Numbered from the stretch's first letter, positions 8,082-17,264 are shown. The stretch: 64,000 bases of DNA from Calothrix sp. PCC 7507 (GCF_000316575.1 NC_019682.1:124001-188000), one strand, 5' to 3'. Notes: generated by a model not told the origin, from the sequence alone. Numbers and translations are program-made.

Positions 8082-10445
8082 ATGAGGGTGGAGGAGATTA
8101 GAGTTCGGGGTACTGTTCAGGGTGTGGGTTTTCGCCCGACTGTGTATCGTTTGGCTAAGGTTTTTGGGTTGCGTGGGGAGGTTTGTAATGATGGGGAGGG
8201 GGTGTTAATTCGGGTTGCTGGTAATGAGGCGGATTTAGCAAGATTTGTTCATAAATTACAGGCAGAATGTCCTCCTTTAGCCAGAATTAATGAGTTAATT
8301 ATAACTCCCTATACAGGTGAATTTAATTTTGATGATTTTATCATTTCTCACAGTGTTAATAGTGTTGTGAAAACAGAAATAGCTGCTGATGCTGCTACTT
8401 GTCTTCAATGTTTACAAGAAATTTTTGACCCTTTTAGCCGTTTTTATCGTTACCCTTTTACTAACTGTACTCATTGCGGCCCTCGCTTGAGTATTATTCG
8501 TGGGATTCCTTATGACAGATGCAATACCAGTATGTCTGCATTTGTTATGTGTCCTGAATGTGCAAACGAATACCAGGATGTTGACAACCGTCGTTTTCAT
8601 GCCCAACCTGTAGCTTGTCATGTCTGCGGTGCTACGGCTTGGTTAGAACGTGCTGATGGTAAATCAGTGACTGCTTCTATGTTCTCTATGCTAGATGATG
8701 TTGATGCCGTCTGTACGCTGTTGCAAAAAGGTGAGATTGTAGCAATTAAGGGGCTGGGTGGAATTCATTTAGCTTGTGATGCTACTCAGGAAGTTGTTGT
8801 GCAAAAACTCCGCCAGCGTAAAAAACGCTATCACAAACCCTTTGCTTTAATGGCACGGGATTTAGCGGTAATTGCAGAATATTGTCTAGTTAGTCCTAAA
8901 GAAAAAGAGTTGTTAGCAAGTCCCGCTGCGCCAATTGTGTTGTTGCAGAAGCAGGTAGTTGGGAATGAGAAATTAACTCAGTACTCCATAGCGCCTTGTG
9001 TTGCATCGGGACAAAATACTCTTGGTTTTATGTTACCTTATACGCCGCTACATCATCTTATCCTCAAGCGGATGAATCGACCGATTGTGTTAACAAGTGG
9101 CAATCTTTCCGATGAACCGCAATGCATTGACAATGATGAAGCTAGAGAAAAGTTAGGCAAAATTGCTGATTATTTTCTGTTTCATAATCGAGAGATTGTT
9201 AATCGTGTAGATGATGCGGTGGTGCGAGTTATTGGCGATAAAGTCCAAACTATTCGCCGCGCTAGAGGATATGCACCAGCGCCGATTAATTTACCACCTG
9301 GATTTAATAATCTACCGCAAATTTTAGCAATGGGTGGTGAGTTAAAAAATACTTTTTGTCTGTTGCGAGATGGACGAGCAATTCTGTCTCAGCATTTGGG
9401 AGATTTAGAAAATGCGGCGGCTTTTAATGCTTATCAAGATAGTTTGAACTTGTACTTAAATTTATTTGAGCATACACCGGAAGTAATTGCTATTGATAAA
9501 CATCCTGAATATCTCTCAGCAAAATTTGGAAAAGAACTAGCAGATACAAATAAAATTCAACTCTGTTATGTTCAGCATCATCACGCCCACATTGCCGCTT
9601 GTATGGCAGAAAATAGCATACCTCTCAACTCAAAACCAGTTTTAGGCATTGCTTTAGATGGGTTAGGTTATGGCGAAGATGGCACATTATGGGGTGGAGA
9701 ATTTCTCTTAGCTGATTACCGTAATTTTCAGCGACTCGCAAAATTTAAACCTATAGCAATGATAGGAGGAACACAAACAATTTATCAGCCTTGGCGTAAT
9801 ACATATGCCCAATTAATTGCAGCCGATAGCTGGGAGAATTTAAAAACCAAGTATGGTGATTTAGAAATATTAAAGTTTCTGGATACTAAGCCACTCAAGC
9901 TACTGAATCAGCTGATGGAAAAAGGTGTTAATTCTCCTTTAGCTTCGTCAGTAGGACGGTTATTTGATGCAGTAGCAGGGGCTGTAGGTATCTGTCGAGA
10001 AGAATGTAGTTATGAAGGACAAGCTGCGATCGCACTAGAAGCCTTAGTAGATATTAACAGCTTAAATAATTATGAAGAAACCCAAACTTATCCTTTTACT
10101 ATTAACTTTTTAGATAGTATTTATTGTATAGATCCCGGTCAAATGTGGCAAGTTTTACTCAATGATTTGCAGCAGCAGACTCCCACAGCAATCATCGCCA
10201 CAAAATTTCATATAAGTTTAGCAAAAATAATTGTCGAGATGGTTAGTCGTCTCTCTAAAGAACATCTCGTTTCTCAAGTCGTTCTCACCGGAGGAGTATT
10301 CCAGAACTGTATTTTATTACAGCAAGTTACTCAGCGATTACAAGCATTGAAAATTGATGTACTAACTCACAGTTTAGTCCCTGCAAATGATGGTGGTATA
10401 TCTCTAGGGCAAGCAGTCATTGCAGCAGCTAAATCAGTTAACTGA
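8082..10445 (+). CDS. hypF: Carbamoyltransferase HypF
   Basis: 787 residues with the complete HypF order: N-terminal acylphosphatase domain (VRGTVQGVGFRPTVYRLA), two zinc-finger pairs (CLQCLQEIF...CTHCGP and CPECANEY...CHVCGA), a YrdC-like domain (GGIHLACDA region) and a Kae1-like domain with the metal-binding HHHAHIAACMAE and nucleotide loop VLTGGVFQN. It converts carbamoyl phosphate to the HypE thiocarboxamide that becomes the CN ligands of the NiFe site. Eight-gene run downstream completes the pathway. Confidence 0.97.
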   Translation: MRVEEIRVRGTVQGVGFRPTVYRLAKVFGLRGEVCNDGEGVLIRVAGNEADLARFVHKLQAECPPLARINELIITPYTGEFNFDDFIISHSVNSVVKTEIAADAATCLQCLQEIFDPFSRFYRYPFTNCTHCGPRLSIIRGIPYDRCNTSMSAFVMCPECANEYQDVDNRRFHAQPVACHVCGATAWLERADGKSVTASMFSMLDDVDAVCTLLQKGEIVAIKGLGGIHLACDATQEVVVQKLRQRKKRYHKPFALMARDLAVIAEYCLVSPKEKELLASPAAPIVLLQKQVVGNEKLTQYSIAPCVASGQNTLGFMLPYTPLHHLILKRMNRPIVLTSGNLSDEPQCIDNDEAREKLGKIADYFLFHNREIVNRVDDAVVRVIGDKVQTIRRARGYAPAPINLPPGFNNLPQILAMGGELKNTFCLLRDGRAILSQHLGDLENAAAFNAYQDSLNLYLNLFEHTPEVIAIDKHPEYLSAKFGKELADTNKIQLCYVQHHHAHIAACMAENSIPLNSKPVLGIALDGLGYGEDGTLWGGEFLLADYRNFQRLAKFKPIAMIGGTQTIYQPWRNTYAQLIAADSWENLKTKYGDLEILKFLDTKPLKLLNQLMEKGVNSPLASSVGRLFDAVAGAVGICREECSYEGQAAIALEALVDINSLNNYEETQTYPFTINFLDSIYCIDPGQMWQVLLNDLQQQTPTAIIATKFHISLAKIIVEMVSRLSKEHLVSQVVLTGGVFQNCILLQQVTQRLQALKIDVLTHSLVPANDGGISLGQAVIAAAKSVN

Positions 10446-10480
10446 TAACCGATAACCGATAACCGATAACTGATAACTGA
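10443..10480. repeat. STRR between hypF and hypC
   Basis: Five tandem units of GATAACC/GATAACT occupy the entire 36-bp gap from the hypF stop to the hypC ATG. There is therefore no ordinary Shine-Dalgarno sequence in front of hypC; translation may rely on coupling or another mechanism. Confidence 0.8.
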
Positions 10481-10481
10481 T

Positions 10482-10733
10482 ATGTGTTTAGGAATTCCTG
10501 GTCAAATTGTTGAAATAACTGATATTAAATGCAAATTAGCAATTGTCAATATCGGTGGTGTAAAACGACAAGTAAATATTGCGTGTATTGTCGATGAACA
10601 ACATCCTCCCGAATCTTGTATTGGCGATTGGGTATTAGTTCATGTCGGCTTTGCTATGAATCGTATTAAGGAACAAGAAGCAGCAGAAACGTTAAAACTA
10701 TTACAAGAAATAGTCGCAGGGACTGGGGACTAG
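10482..10733 (+). CDS. hypC: Hydrogenase maturation chaperone HypC
   Basis: 83 residues beginning MCLGIPGQIVEI; the conserved Cys2 and the PG turn define HypC/HybG. It forms a complex with HypD that carries the Fe(CN)2CO unit to the large subunit. The C-terminal part is helical (IKEQEAAETLKLLQEI). Lies between hypF and hypD in the operon. Confidence 0.96.
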   Translation: MCLGIPGQIVEITDIKCKLAIVNIGGVKRQVNIACIVDEQHPPESCIGDWVLVHVGFAMNRIKEQEAAETLKLLQEIVAGTGD

Positions 10734-10795
10734 GAAAGAATTTTTTTAATCTTAATACCCATTCCCAATACCCAATATTCCATTCCCTAATTATT

Positions 10796-11974
10796 ATGAA
10801 ATACGTTGATGAATTTCGAGAACCTGAAAAAGCTGAAGCATTACGCCGCGAAATTGCTAAATTGTGTAATCAGCTAGGAAAACCGCTCAAAATTATGGAA
10901 GTATGCGGCGGACATACTCACTCTATATTTAAATATGGCATTGAAGAACTTCTACCCGACTCGTTGGAATTAATACATGGCCCTGGTTGTCCAGTGTGTG
11001 TGATGCCAAAAGGGAGGTTAGATGATGCGATCGCTATCTCTCAAAATAATAACGTTATCTTTGCCACCTTTGGCGACACCATGCGGGTTCCCGGTTCTAA
11101 AACCAGCTTACTGCAAGCTAAAGCACAGGGTGCAGATATCCGTATGGTTTATTCTCCCCTGGATAGTCTGCAAATCGCCAGAGATAACCCCGAAAAAGAA
11201 ATTGTCTTCTTCGCTTTAGGTTTTGAAACCACATCTCCTAGCACCGCTTTGACTATTCTGCAAGCAGAGGCTGAAAAAATTCCCAACTTTAGTATGTTTT
11301 CTAATCACGTCCTCGTGATTCCCGCCCTCCAAGCGCTATTAGATAATCCTGATTTACAACTAGATGGATTTGTCGGGCCTGGCCATGTCAGCATGGTAAT
11401 TGGCACTGACCCTTATCAATTTATTTCTCAACAATATCATAAACCAATAGTCGTCTCAGGATTTGAACCTTTGGATATTTTCCAATCAGTTTGGATGCTA
11501 TTGAAACAGTTAGTAGAAAATCGTTGTGAAGTCGAAAATCAATACAACCGACTAGTACAAAACCAGGGAAATACAGTAGCCCTACAAGCTATCAACAAAG
11601 TTTTTGCAGTGCGAGATAATTTTGATTGGCGAGGCTTAGGAGAAATCCCCAATTCAGGTTTAAAAATTCGTCCAGAATATGGACAATTTGATGCCGAAAT
11701 TAAATTCACTATTCCTAACCAAAAAGTTACTGATCATAAAGCTTGTCAATGTGGTGAAATTCTTAAAGGAGTTTTAAAACCTTGGGAATGTAAAGTATTT
11801 GGTACAGCTTGCACTCCAGAAACACCCATCGGTAGTTGTATGGTATCTTCAGAAGGTGCTTGTGCGGCCTATTATAAGTATGGCAGACTCTCTACTATTG
11901 CCAAGAAAATGACAAATGCAAAATCGGTAAATTTATCTCAACAACCTCTACCCTCTTGTAGTTCCTTGGGATAA
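10796..11974 (+). CDS. hypD: Fe-S scaffold protein HypD
   Basis: 392 residues. Diagnostic motifs: MEVCGGHTHSIFKYG, HGPGCPVCVMP, FALGFETTSPSTA, GPGHVSMVIG, and the C-terminal cysteine cluster (CQCGEILKG...GTACTPETPIGSCMVSSEGAC) for the [4Fe-4S] cluster. With HypC it is the platform on which the Fe(CN)2CO moiety is built. Slightly longer than bacterial relatives, with a Ser/Pro-rich tail (LSQQPLPSCSSLG). Confidence 0.96.
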   Translation: MKYVDEFREPEKAEALRREIAKLCNQLGKPLKIMEVCGGHTHSIFKYGIEELLPDSLELIHGPGCPVCVMPKGRLDDAIAISQNNNVIFATFGDTMRVPGSKTSLLQAKAQGADIRMVYSPLDSLQIARDNPEKEIVFFALGFETTSPSTALTILQAEAEKIPNFSMFSNHVLVIPALQALLDNPDLQLDGFVGPGHVSMVIGTDPYQFISQQYHKPIVVSGFEPLDIFQSVWMLLKQLVENRCEVENQYNRLVQNQGNTVALQAINKVFAVRDNFDWRGLGEIPNSGLKIRPEYGQFDAEIKFTIPNQKVTDHKACQCGEILKGVLKPWECKVFGTACTPETPIGSCMVSSEGACAAYYKYGRLSTIAKKMTNAKSVNLSQQPLPSCSSLG

Positions 11975-12001
11975 ATAATCCATTATTTACGGAGAAAAAT
12001 T

Positions 12002-12217
12002 ATGCCTTTTGTCACGGTTCAAATTGCTAAAGGACACTCCATCGAAAAAAAGCGGCAACTTGTTCAAGCAGTTACCGATGCACTCGTTGCTACTTTAGGT
12101 ACTAAACCAGAATGGATAACTGTTTACATTGATGAATTTGAGAGAGAAAATTGGGCAGTTGGGGGACAATTACATGCTGATAAACATAGTGGTAGGCATA
12201 AAGAAAAAGGTGTGTAA
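12002..12217 (+). CDS. 4-oxalocrotonate tautomerase-family protein
   Basis: 71 residues starting MPFVTVQIAKGHS; Pro2 is the catalytic base of the family after Met removal, and KKRQLVQAVTDALVATLG is the single helix of the beta-alpha-beta unit. It probably oligomerises. The same gene type sits between hypD and hypE in Nostoc sp. PCC 7120, so this is a conserved passenger of the hyp operon; its substrate is unknown. A clear GGAGA lies about 6 bases before the ATG. Confidence 0.85.
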   Translation: MPFVTVQIAKGHSIEKKRQLVQAVTDALVATLGTKPEWITVYIDEFERENWAVGGQLHADKHSGRHKEKGV

Positions 12218-12239
12218 TAATCTGATTTGATTATTAAAA

Positions 12240-12428
12240 AAACTAAATATCTGTAGGGTGGGCATTGCCCACCGTATATTTCCAAAATTAAATACTAATC
12301 TTATATAGTAAACTCGTCAGGTCACGGCACTGCCGTGACCTGACAACTCGGCGTATAATGAAAACCGCTACATAAGATTGGTAATGTAGAAACTGAAAAC
12401 TTGAAGGTAATCTATCAGATAGAAAACC
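12240..12428. repeat. Palindromic repeats between tautomerase and VOC gene
   Basis: Contains the GTGGGCATTGCCCACC palindrome (about 12260-12275) and a second inverted repeat GTCAGGTCACGGCA..TGCCGTGACCTGAC (about 12317-12344). Both belong to dispersed families seen elsewhere in the window. They form stable hairpins between two genes of an otherwise compact operon. Confidence 0.65.
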
Positions 12429-12812
12429 ATGAATCAACCACCTATACTAGGCAATATTAGCCCCATTATTCCGGCTGGAGAAGATATAGAAAAAGCAATT
12501 TTATTTTATGAACAAAAGCTGGGCTTTAAAACCATCCATACAGAAGGTAAACCTGTGAGTATGGCTATTGTCAAACGCGATTCAGCACAAATATTTCTCC
12601 AAAATAACGATGATAAACACTTGGCGGAAGGAACAAAATTTCTGATCCAAGTTACTCATATTGAAAATTTATATGCCGAATTGCTTGCTAAAGGTGAAGA
12701 GATAATTCACCCCAATGGTCATTTAGCAACAAAACCTTGGGGACTTAAAGAAATTACAGTTATTGATTCTGCAGGTGTTTGCATCACATTTTATGAAGTA
12801 GCTATTTCCTAA
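12429..12812 (+). CDS. VOC (glyoxalase/bleomycin-resistance fold) protein
   Basis: 127 residues with the paired beta-alpha-beta-beta-beta modules of the VOC superfamily: an N-terminal module (IPAGEDIEKAILFYEQKLGF) and a C-terminal module ending in DSAGVCITFYEVA, where the penultimate Glu is the usual metal ligand position. It lies in the operon between the tautomerase and hypE. I do not know a role for it in hydrogenase assembly; it may be a lineage-specific insertion. Confidence 0.8.
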   Translation: MNQPPILGNISPIIPAGEDIEKAILFYEQKLGFKTIHTEGKPVSMAIVKRDSAQIFLQNNDDKHLAEGTKFLIQVTHIENLYAELLAKGEEIIHPNGHLATKPWGLKEITVIDSAGVCITFYEVAIS

Positions 12813-12827
12813 CCCTTTTTTATTACA

Positions 12828-13943
12828 ATGAATTTAAAGATGGATTTTTCCTCCAATAACCCAACACAAAATCCCCTATTTCAAAAAGTCGAACAAGTCC
12901 GTCGTCGCCAAGGAAAAATACGCGATACTCATATTACCCTCGCACATGGTAGCGGTGGTAAAGCCATGCGCGATTTAATTGATGATATATTTGTTAGCAA
13001 CTTTGATAATCCCATTCTCTCCCAATTAGAAGACCAAGCTAGTTTTAATTTAGCTAGTCTCATGCAACAAGGAGATAGACTAGCTTTCACAACTGATTCT
13101 TATGTTGTAGATCCTTTATTTTTTCCTGGTAGTGATATTGGAGAATTAGCTGTCAATGGCACAATTAATGATTTAGCCGTTAGTGGTGCTAAACCTTTAT
13201 ATCTCACCTGTAGCGTCATTTTAGAAGAAGGACTACCAGTAGAAACTTTGCGGCGTGTCGCTACAAGCATGAAAATAGCTGCTAATCAAGCTGGGGTGCA
13301 AATTGTGACTGGTGACACAAAGGTTGTACATCGTGGGGCTGCTGATAAATTATTTATTAACACCGCTGGGATTGGTATTATCCCAGCAGGAGTTAATATT
13401 TCTGCCCATAATATTAAACCCGGTGATGTAGTCATTATTAATGGTGAATTAGGCAATCATGGTACTGCGATTTTAATCGCCCGTGGAGAATTAGCATTAG
13501 AAACTGATATAAAAAGTGACTGTCAACCTTTACATAGTTTAGTAGAAACTATTCTCAAAGTCTGCCCAAATATTCATGCTATGCGGGATGCTACACGCGG
13601 TGGTTTAGCGACAGTTTTAAACGAATTTGCCCTAAGTTCTCGTGTGGGAATTCGTATTGATGAAAATTCTCTTCCAGTTCGCGAAGAAGTCAAAGGAGTT
13701 TGTGAAATTCTGGGTTTAGATCCTTTATATTTAGCCAATGAAGGTAAGTTAGTAGCGGTAGTACCCGGTGAAGATGCGGAATCTGTTTTAGCAGCGATGA
13801 AATCTCATCCGGCGGGAAAAGATGCTTGTATTATCGGTGAAGTTATTGCTTCACCTCCGGGTATTGTAGTTTTAAAAACAGTTTTCAATGCAGAACGTAT
13901 TGTAGATATGTTGGTGGGGGAGCAATTACCAAGAATTTGTTGA
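12828..13943 (+). CDS. hypE: Hydrogenase maturation protein HypE
   Basis: 371 residues in the AIR-synthase (PurM-like) fold: ITLAHGSGGKAMRDLI, DSYVVDPLFFPGSDIGELAVNG, and DATRGGLATVLNE. The C-terminus LPRIC ends in the Cys that is carbamoylated by HypF and dehydrated to a thiocyanate. The first 30 residues are an extension ahead of the core; an internal ATG at 12840 is an alternative start. Confidence 0.96.
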   Translation: MNLKMDFSSNNPTQNPLFQKVEQVRRRQGKIRDTHITLAHGSGGKAMRDLIDDIFVSNFDNPILSQLEDQASFNLASLMQQGDRLAFTTDSYVVDPLFFPGSDIGELAVNGTINDLAVSGAKPLYLTCSVILEEGLPVETLRRVATSMKIAANQAGVQIVTGDTKVVHRGAADKLFINTAGIGIIPAGVNISAHNIKPGDVVIINGELGNHGTAILIARGELALETDIKSDCQPLHSLVETILKVCPNIHAMRDATRGGLATVLNEFALSSRVGIRIDENSLPVREEVKGVCEILGLDPLYLANEGKLVAVVPGEDAESVLAAMKSHPAGKDACIIGEVIASPPGIVVLKTVFNAERIVDMLVGEQLPRIC

Positions 13944-13959
13944 TTATATCACTCTCTTA

Positions 13960-14040
13960 TTTGCGCCTTTGCGTGAGTAAAATATGAATCTGTCTCACGC
14001 AAAGACGCAAAGACGCAAAGGTTAAGAGTATAAGACAAAG
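13960..14040. repeat. Inverted repeat of the GCGCCTTTGCGTGAG family
   Basis: TTGCGCCTTTGCGTGAG (about 13970) is followed by CTCACGCAAAGACGCAAAG (about 13995), making a long hairpin between hypE and hypA. The same text appears as single copies near 28385, 45245, 51530 and 52390, so it is a dispersed intergenic repeat. Confidence 0.65.
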
Positions 14041-14062
14041 AATTTTTAACTTTGATGCCTGT

Positions 14063-14404
14063 ATGCACGAATTGGGAATTACACAAAATATTGTTGCGAT
14101 AGTTACAGAACACGCTAAAGGTGCAAAAGTCAGCCGTGTTGTTTTAGAAATTGGCAAACTTTCGGCAATTCTCCCTGATGCTGTGCAATTTTGTTTTGAT
14201 ATTTGTACAAAAAATACAGTTTTAGAAACCGCGATATTAGAAATTAGAGAAATTCCTGGTTTAGCAAGGTGTCGTCAATGCGGTGCAGAAATTGCTTTAG
14301 ATAAACCCTTTGGTATTTGTAACTGTGGTAGTGTGCAATTAGATTTAATAACTGGTGAAGAACTCAAAATTAAGGAAATAGAAATAGAGGAAGTATGTGT
14401 GTAA
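14063..14404 (+). CDS. hypA: Nickel-binding metallochaperone HypA
   Basis: 113 residues beginning MHELGITQNIV, where His2 and Glu3 form the nickel site. The zinc site is CRQCGAEIALDKPFGICNCGS (two CxxC/CxC pairs). With HypB it delivers nickel to HupL. Its last ten bases overlap the hypB start, indicating translational coupling. Confidence 0.95.
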   Translation: MHELGITQNIVAIVTEHAKGAKVSRVVLEIGKLSAILPDAVQFCFDICTKNTVLETAILEIREIPGLARCRQCGAEIALDKPFGICNCGSVQLDLITGEELKIKEIEIEEVCV

Positions 14405-15234
14405 CCTGTGGTTGTGCTGATGAGGGTGAAATTAAAGTTACTAATTTGCAACCTGATGTAGTGGAACACGATCACCATCATCATACTCACACTTTACGAG
14501 ATGGGACTGTGATTACTCATGATCATGATGATGAATCATCACAAATTCACGCCAAAATACATAATATAACTATATCCTTAGAACAAGATATTTTAGCAAA
14601 AAATAACCTACTAGCTGCTCAAAATCGCGGCTGGTTTAAAGGTCGTAATATTCTAGCTTTAAATTTGATGAGTTCTCCTGGTGCTGGGAAAACTACTCTT
14701 TTAACTCGCACTATTAATGATTTAAAGCATCAGTTGTCTATTAGTGTTATTGAAGGTGATCAAGAAACAACTAATGATGCTGAAAAAATTAAAGAAACAG
14801 GCTGTAAAGTTGTCCAAATTAATACTGGAATAGGCTGTCATCTGGATGCATCAATGATAGAAAGAGGTTTAGAACAACTCAACCCACCACTGAATTCTGT
14901 GGTGATGATTGAGAATGTCGGTAATTTGGTTTGTCCAGCTTTATTCGATTTGGGAGAACAAGCAAAGGTAGTCATTCTCTCTGTCACCGAAGGAGAAGAT
15001 AAACCGATAAAATACCCCCATATGTTCCGCGCTAGTGAGATGATGATTCTCACTAAAATTGATTTATTGCCTTATGTACAATTTGATGTACAAAAGTGTA
15101 TAGAATATGCTGAACAGGTAAATCCAAAAATTAAAATTTTTCAGGTTTCTGCTACAACTGGTGCTGGCTTAGATATTTGGTATAAATGGTTGTCTGAGAA
15201 AGTAGCCGTTGCTGATGTAATAACTAGCTTGTAG
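14395..15234 (+). CDS. hypB: Nickel-inserting GTPase HypB
   Basis: 279 residues. N-terminal MCVTCGC is the CxxCGC nickel site; residues 24-45 are His-rich (DHHHHTHT, THDHDDE), a likely nickel store. GTPase motifs: G1 SSPGAGKTTLL, switch region GDQETTNDA, ENVGNLVCPA, and TKIDLLPY for guanine recognition. GAGGAAGT sits just before the ATG. Last gene of the operon. Confidence 0.96.
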   Translation: MCVTCGCADEGEIKVTNLQPDVVEHDHHHHTHTLRDGTVITHDHDDESSQIHAKIHNITISLEQDILAKNNLLAAQNRGWFKGRNILALNLMSSPGAGKTTLLTRTINDLKHQLSISVIEGDQETTNDAEKIKETGCKVVQINTGIGCHLDASMIERGLEQLNPPLNSVVMIENVGNLVCPALFDLGEQAKVVILSVTEGEDKPIKYPHMFRASEMMILTKIDLLPYVQFDVQKCIEYAEQVNPKIKIFQVSATTGAGLDIWYKWLSEKVAVADVITSL

Positions 15235-15349
15235 CAATAGTCCCAATAGTACCGCTATCACAAACGCACCTAAGGTTTGAAACGGTGCAAAGCCGGATAT
15301 GAGGGATAGCTATTTAGGGACTGGCTGATGAATAATGTACTAATTGAGT

Positions 15350-15400
15350 ATACCCTGAGGGCACGGCAGTGCCGTGCCCCTACATTTGGCGATATAATTT
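15350..15400. repeat. Left half of dispersed repeat interrupted by the IS
   Basis: The text GGGCACGGCAGTGCCGTGCC followed by CTACATTTGGCGATATAATTT matches the dispersed repeat that is uninterrupted at about 22632-22695. Its continuation (TTGTACCGCATCTGAATG) is found beyond the IS and MITE at 16690, so both insertions landed inside one repeat copy. Confidence 0.75.
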
Positions 15401-16538
15401 AGGACTTACGCATTGACGAAACAACTAGTTTATGTATTCAATCAGCACAAACAGCGCTCAAATTATCCAAAACATATTCACGAATAACTTTTGTGAATAG
15501 ATTCCTTTGGACTTCATACCAATTGTTAATGATATTTTCAGAGCGCATTTTTTCTAAACGAACAAATGCTTGAAGCGAGCAAAATATATGTGTTTTGATT
15601 GCGTGGCTATCTCTAACCATGAATCGACAAATTCCACATACTTGTTTGATGGCTCTATGAAAACTTTCAATTCCCCAATGAGTATCATGAATTGTCACAA
15701 ATTCACTTCTGGTTATTTGTTGGAGAGCTTCTTTATCTGGTAGATACAATATATAGTGCCTAGAGTCTTCTTTTTTGAAGTCCTTCCTAAACAACTTGAT
15801 AAATCCAAATTCTCTCAGATGCGTGACTAACCCTTGCTCAGGAAGCTCTAAACTGCTTACATGGCAATACTTTCCTGGTTCATTAGATACAGTTCTGTTC
15901 TTCTCAACACCAAATAGAAAACCCAATTTCTGGTTTCTTAAAAACTTTAAGTTTTCTACTCCTGAGTACCAACTATCTCCTGTCACTAGTCTTGGTTTTA
16001 CACCCCAATCAATCACTTCAATCAGCATTTCTTGGAAATAATCGTTCTTGGTTCTCCCCTCCTTTTTGTCATATATTCTGTAATTTATTGGGACTGAATT
16101 CCCATGTATGTCGCTGTAATACAGTGTGATTAAATTTAATCCTTTAATCGCCTTATGGTATTTCCCTGACCAAAAATATCCAATTAATTCTGCGTATTTT
16201 GGTTCGCTGTATAGCTTTTCTATTACTGTGTCATCAACGCTTAAAATACCTCCTTCTAAATTGATTATTTCTCTGACAATGTCGAATAAATCTTTTGGCT
16301 CGTATCTTTCTCTCAACAAAAATCTGTTCACACTATCATGTGAAACATCTCCCAAGATTTCTGCTAACCGACTGCACCCTCCATGCTTTGGCTCCGATAG
16401 CAAGAACAGGGTGTAATGCTCTAAATTACATTGTGCTGTTGAGGGTTTGCTGATTTCTCTAATTGTCCGATACCTTGAAAGTAGACGACATCTTTTTTTC
16501 AATGCACTATTTTACCACCTCGTCAATGCGTAAGTCCT
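15401..16538 (-). mobile_element. Complete 1.14-kb insertion sequence
   Basis: Bounded by perfect 18-bp terminal inverted repeats AGGACTTACGCATTGACG at 15401-15418 and, inverted, at 16521-16538. Flanked by a 7-bp direct repeat ATAATTT (15394-15400 and 16539-16545), read as the target-site duplication. It contains one intact transposase gene on the minus strand filling nearly the whole element. Confidence 0.9.
15438..16502 (-). CDS. DDE transposase (IS4/IS701-like)
   Basis: 354 residues. Candidate catalytic residues: first Asp in LSVDDTVIEK (about residue 95), second in VTGDSWYSGVENL (about 175), and Glu in HWGIESFHRAIKQ (about 280), matching the DDE layout and YREK-like signature of the IS4-type transposases. 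The N-terminal 90 residues are the DNA-binding part. Frame intact, so the element may be active. The exact IS family is not certain from motifs alone. Confidence 0.88.
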   Translation of the reverse strand: MKKRCRLLSRYRTIREISKPSTAQCNLEHYTLFLLSEPKHGGCSRLAEILGDVSHDSVNRFLLRERYEPKDLFDIVREIINLEGGILSVDDTVIEKLYSEPKYAELIGYFWSGKYHKAIKGLNLITLYYSDIHGNSVPINYRIYDKKEGRTKNDYFQEMLIEVIDWGVKPRLVTGDSWYSGVENLKFLRNQKLGFLFGVEKNRTVSNEPGKYCHVSSLELPEQGLVTHLREFGFIKLFRKDFKKEDSRHYILYLPDKEALQQITRSEFVTIHDTHWGIESFHRAIKQVCGICRFMVRDSHAIKTHIFCSLQAFVRLEKMRSENIINNWYEVQRNLFTKVIREYVLDNLSAVCAD

Positions 16539-16545
16539 ATAATTT

Positions 16546-16677
16546 AGCCCTTTCAAGGTGGTGAAATTCGGAACGAAAATTGGTTATTTCAACCTTTAAA
16601 AATCCCAAAATCTGAGCGGATAACTTAGGATGATCACACTAAAGCAACGTATCTTCGTTTGTCACCTTGAAAGGGCT
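16546..16677. mobile_element. 132-bp MITE with AGCCCTTTCAAGGTG ends
   Basis: Perfect 15-bp terminal inverted repeats (AGCCCTTTCAAGGTG at 16546-16560; CACCTTGAAAGGGCT at 16663-16677), no ORF. It is flanked by a 13-bp direct repeat AGTCCTATAATTT (16533-16545 and 16678-16690). The left copy includes the last six bases of the IS, so the MITE inserted after the IS. The 13-bp repeat may be its target duplication. Confidence 0.8.
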
Positions 16678-16757
16678 AGTCCTATAATTTTGTACCGCAT
16701 CTGAATGAGAATCGCTATATCGCTCAGATTAATGTATTGTCGCAGCGTCACACACCC

Positions 16758-16870
16758 TAAGTAAGTCGGCACAATAAAACCAAACTATGTGAAGAAAAGT
16801 AACCGAAGCTCAAACCCAATTCCCTCCTGTATTCTGTCTTATCTCAATGATAATTATTTACGCCGATCTA
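16758..16870 (+). repeat. Dispersed repeat, copy 1 (CGGCACAATAAAA family)
   Basis: GTCGGCACAATAAAACCAAA and CTATGTGAAGAAAAGTAA, followed about 60 bp later by ATAATTATTTACGCC. The same ordered blocks occur at 48902-49020 and, inverted and shorter, at 36932-36986. The 61-codon reading frame across this copy is not supported as a gene because it is repeat text. Confidence 0.65.
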
Positions 16871-17036
16871 CTTACAAATTGGGATTGTATTTTCCCGGAA
16901 ATACCTTAGATGACTTGTATAGATGTCACATGAACACCGCTAAGAGCAATGATAGTTTTATTTGTCTCAGATGAAAACTTAGAACTGTAAAAGCTGGGAA
17001 AAAAATAAATATGAATATTAATTAGCGTCCAATACG

Positions 17037-17150
17037 ATGACAAAATTATTGATAATTTTATTGTTTATTGTTCTATATGTTGTAATCGCTAGGTTTTGTG
17101 AGGTTTTAAAAATAGTTGATGAAGTGTCTCAGGAATTAGATGAGAAGTAA
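17037..17150 (+). CDS. Possible 37-residue single-helix membrane peptide
   Basis: A short ORF: hydrophobic N-terminus (MTKLLIILLFIVLYVVIARF) then a charged tail (EVLKIVDEVSQELDEK). The shape is that of a real one-helix membrane peptide, but there is no clear ribosome binding site and I do not recognise a family. In the gap between the MITE region and the convergent gene at 17265. Confidence 0.35.
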   Translation: MTKLLIILLFIVLYVVIARFCEVLKIVDEVSQELDEK

Positions 17151-17264
17151 ATAAAACTATAATCAAGCTGGATTCCTATAGTAGAGACGTTGCTTTTGCT
17201 TCGTCTCTACTTGTGGGTAATTATTCTAGATAACGAATATCTCGGCGACTCGAATGTCTTAGAG

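Noticed and set aside
16789-16974. 61-codon plus-strand frame downstream of the MITE
   Set aside because: It overlaps a dispersed repeat with other copies at 36932 and 48902 that do not keep this frame.
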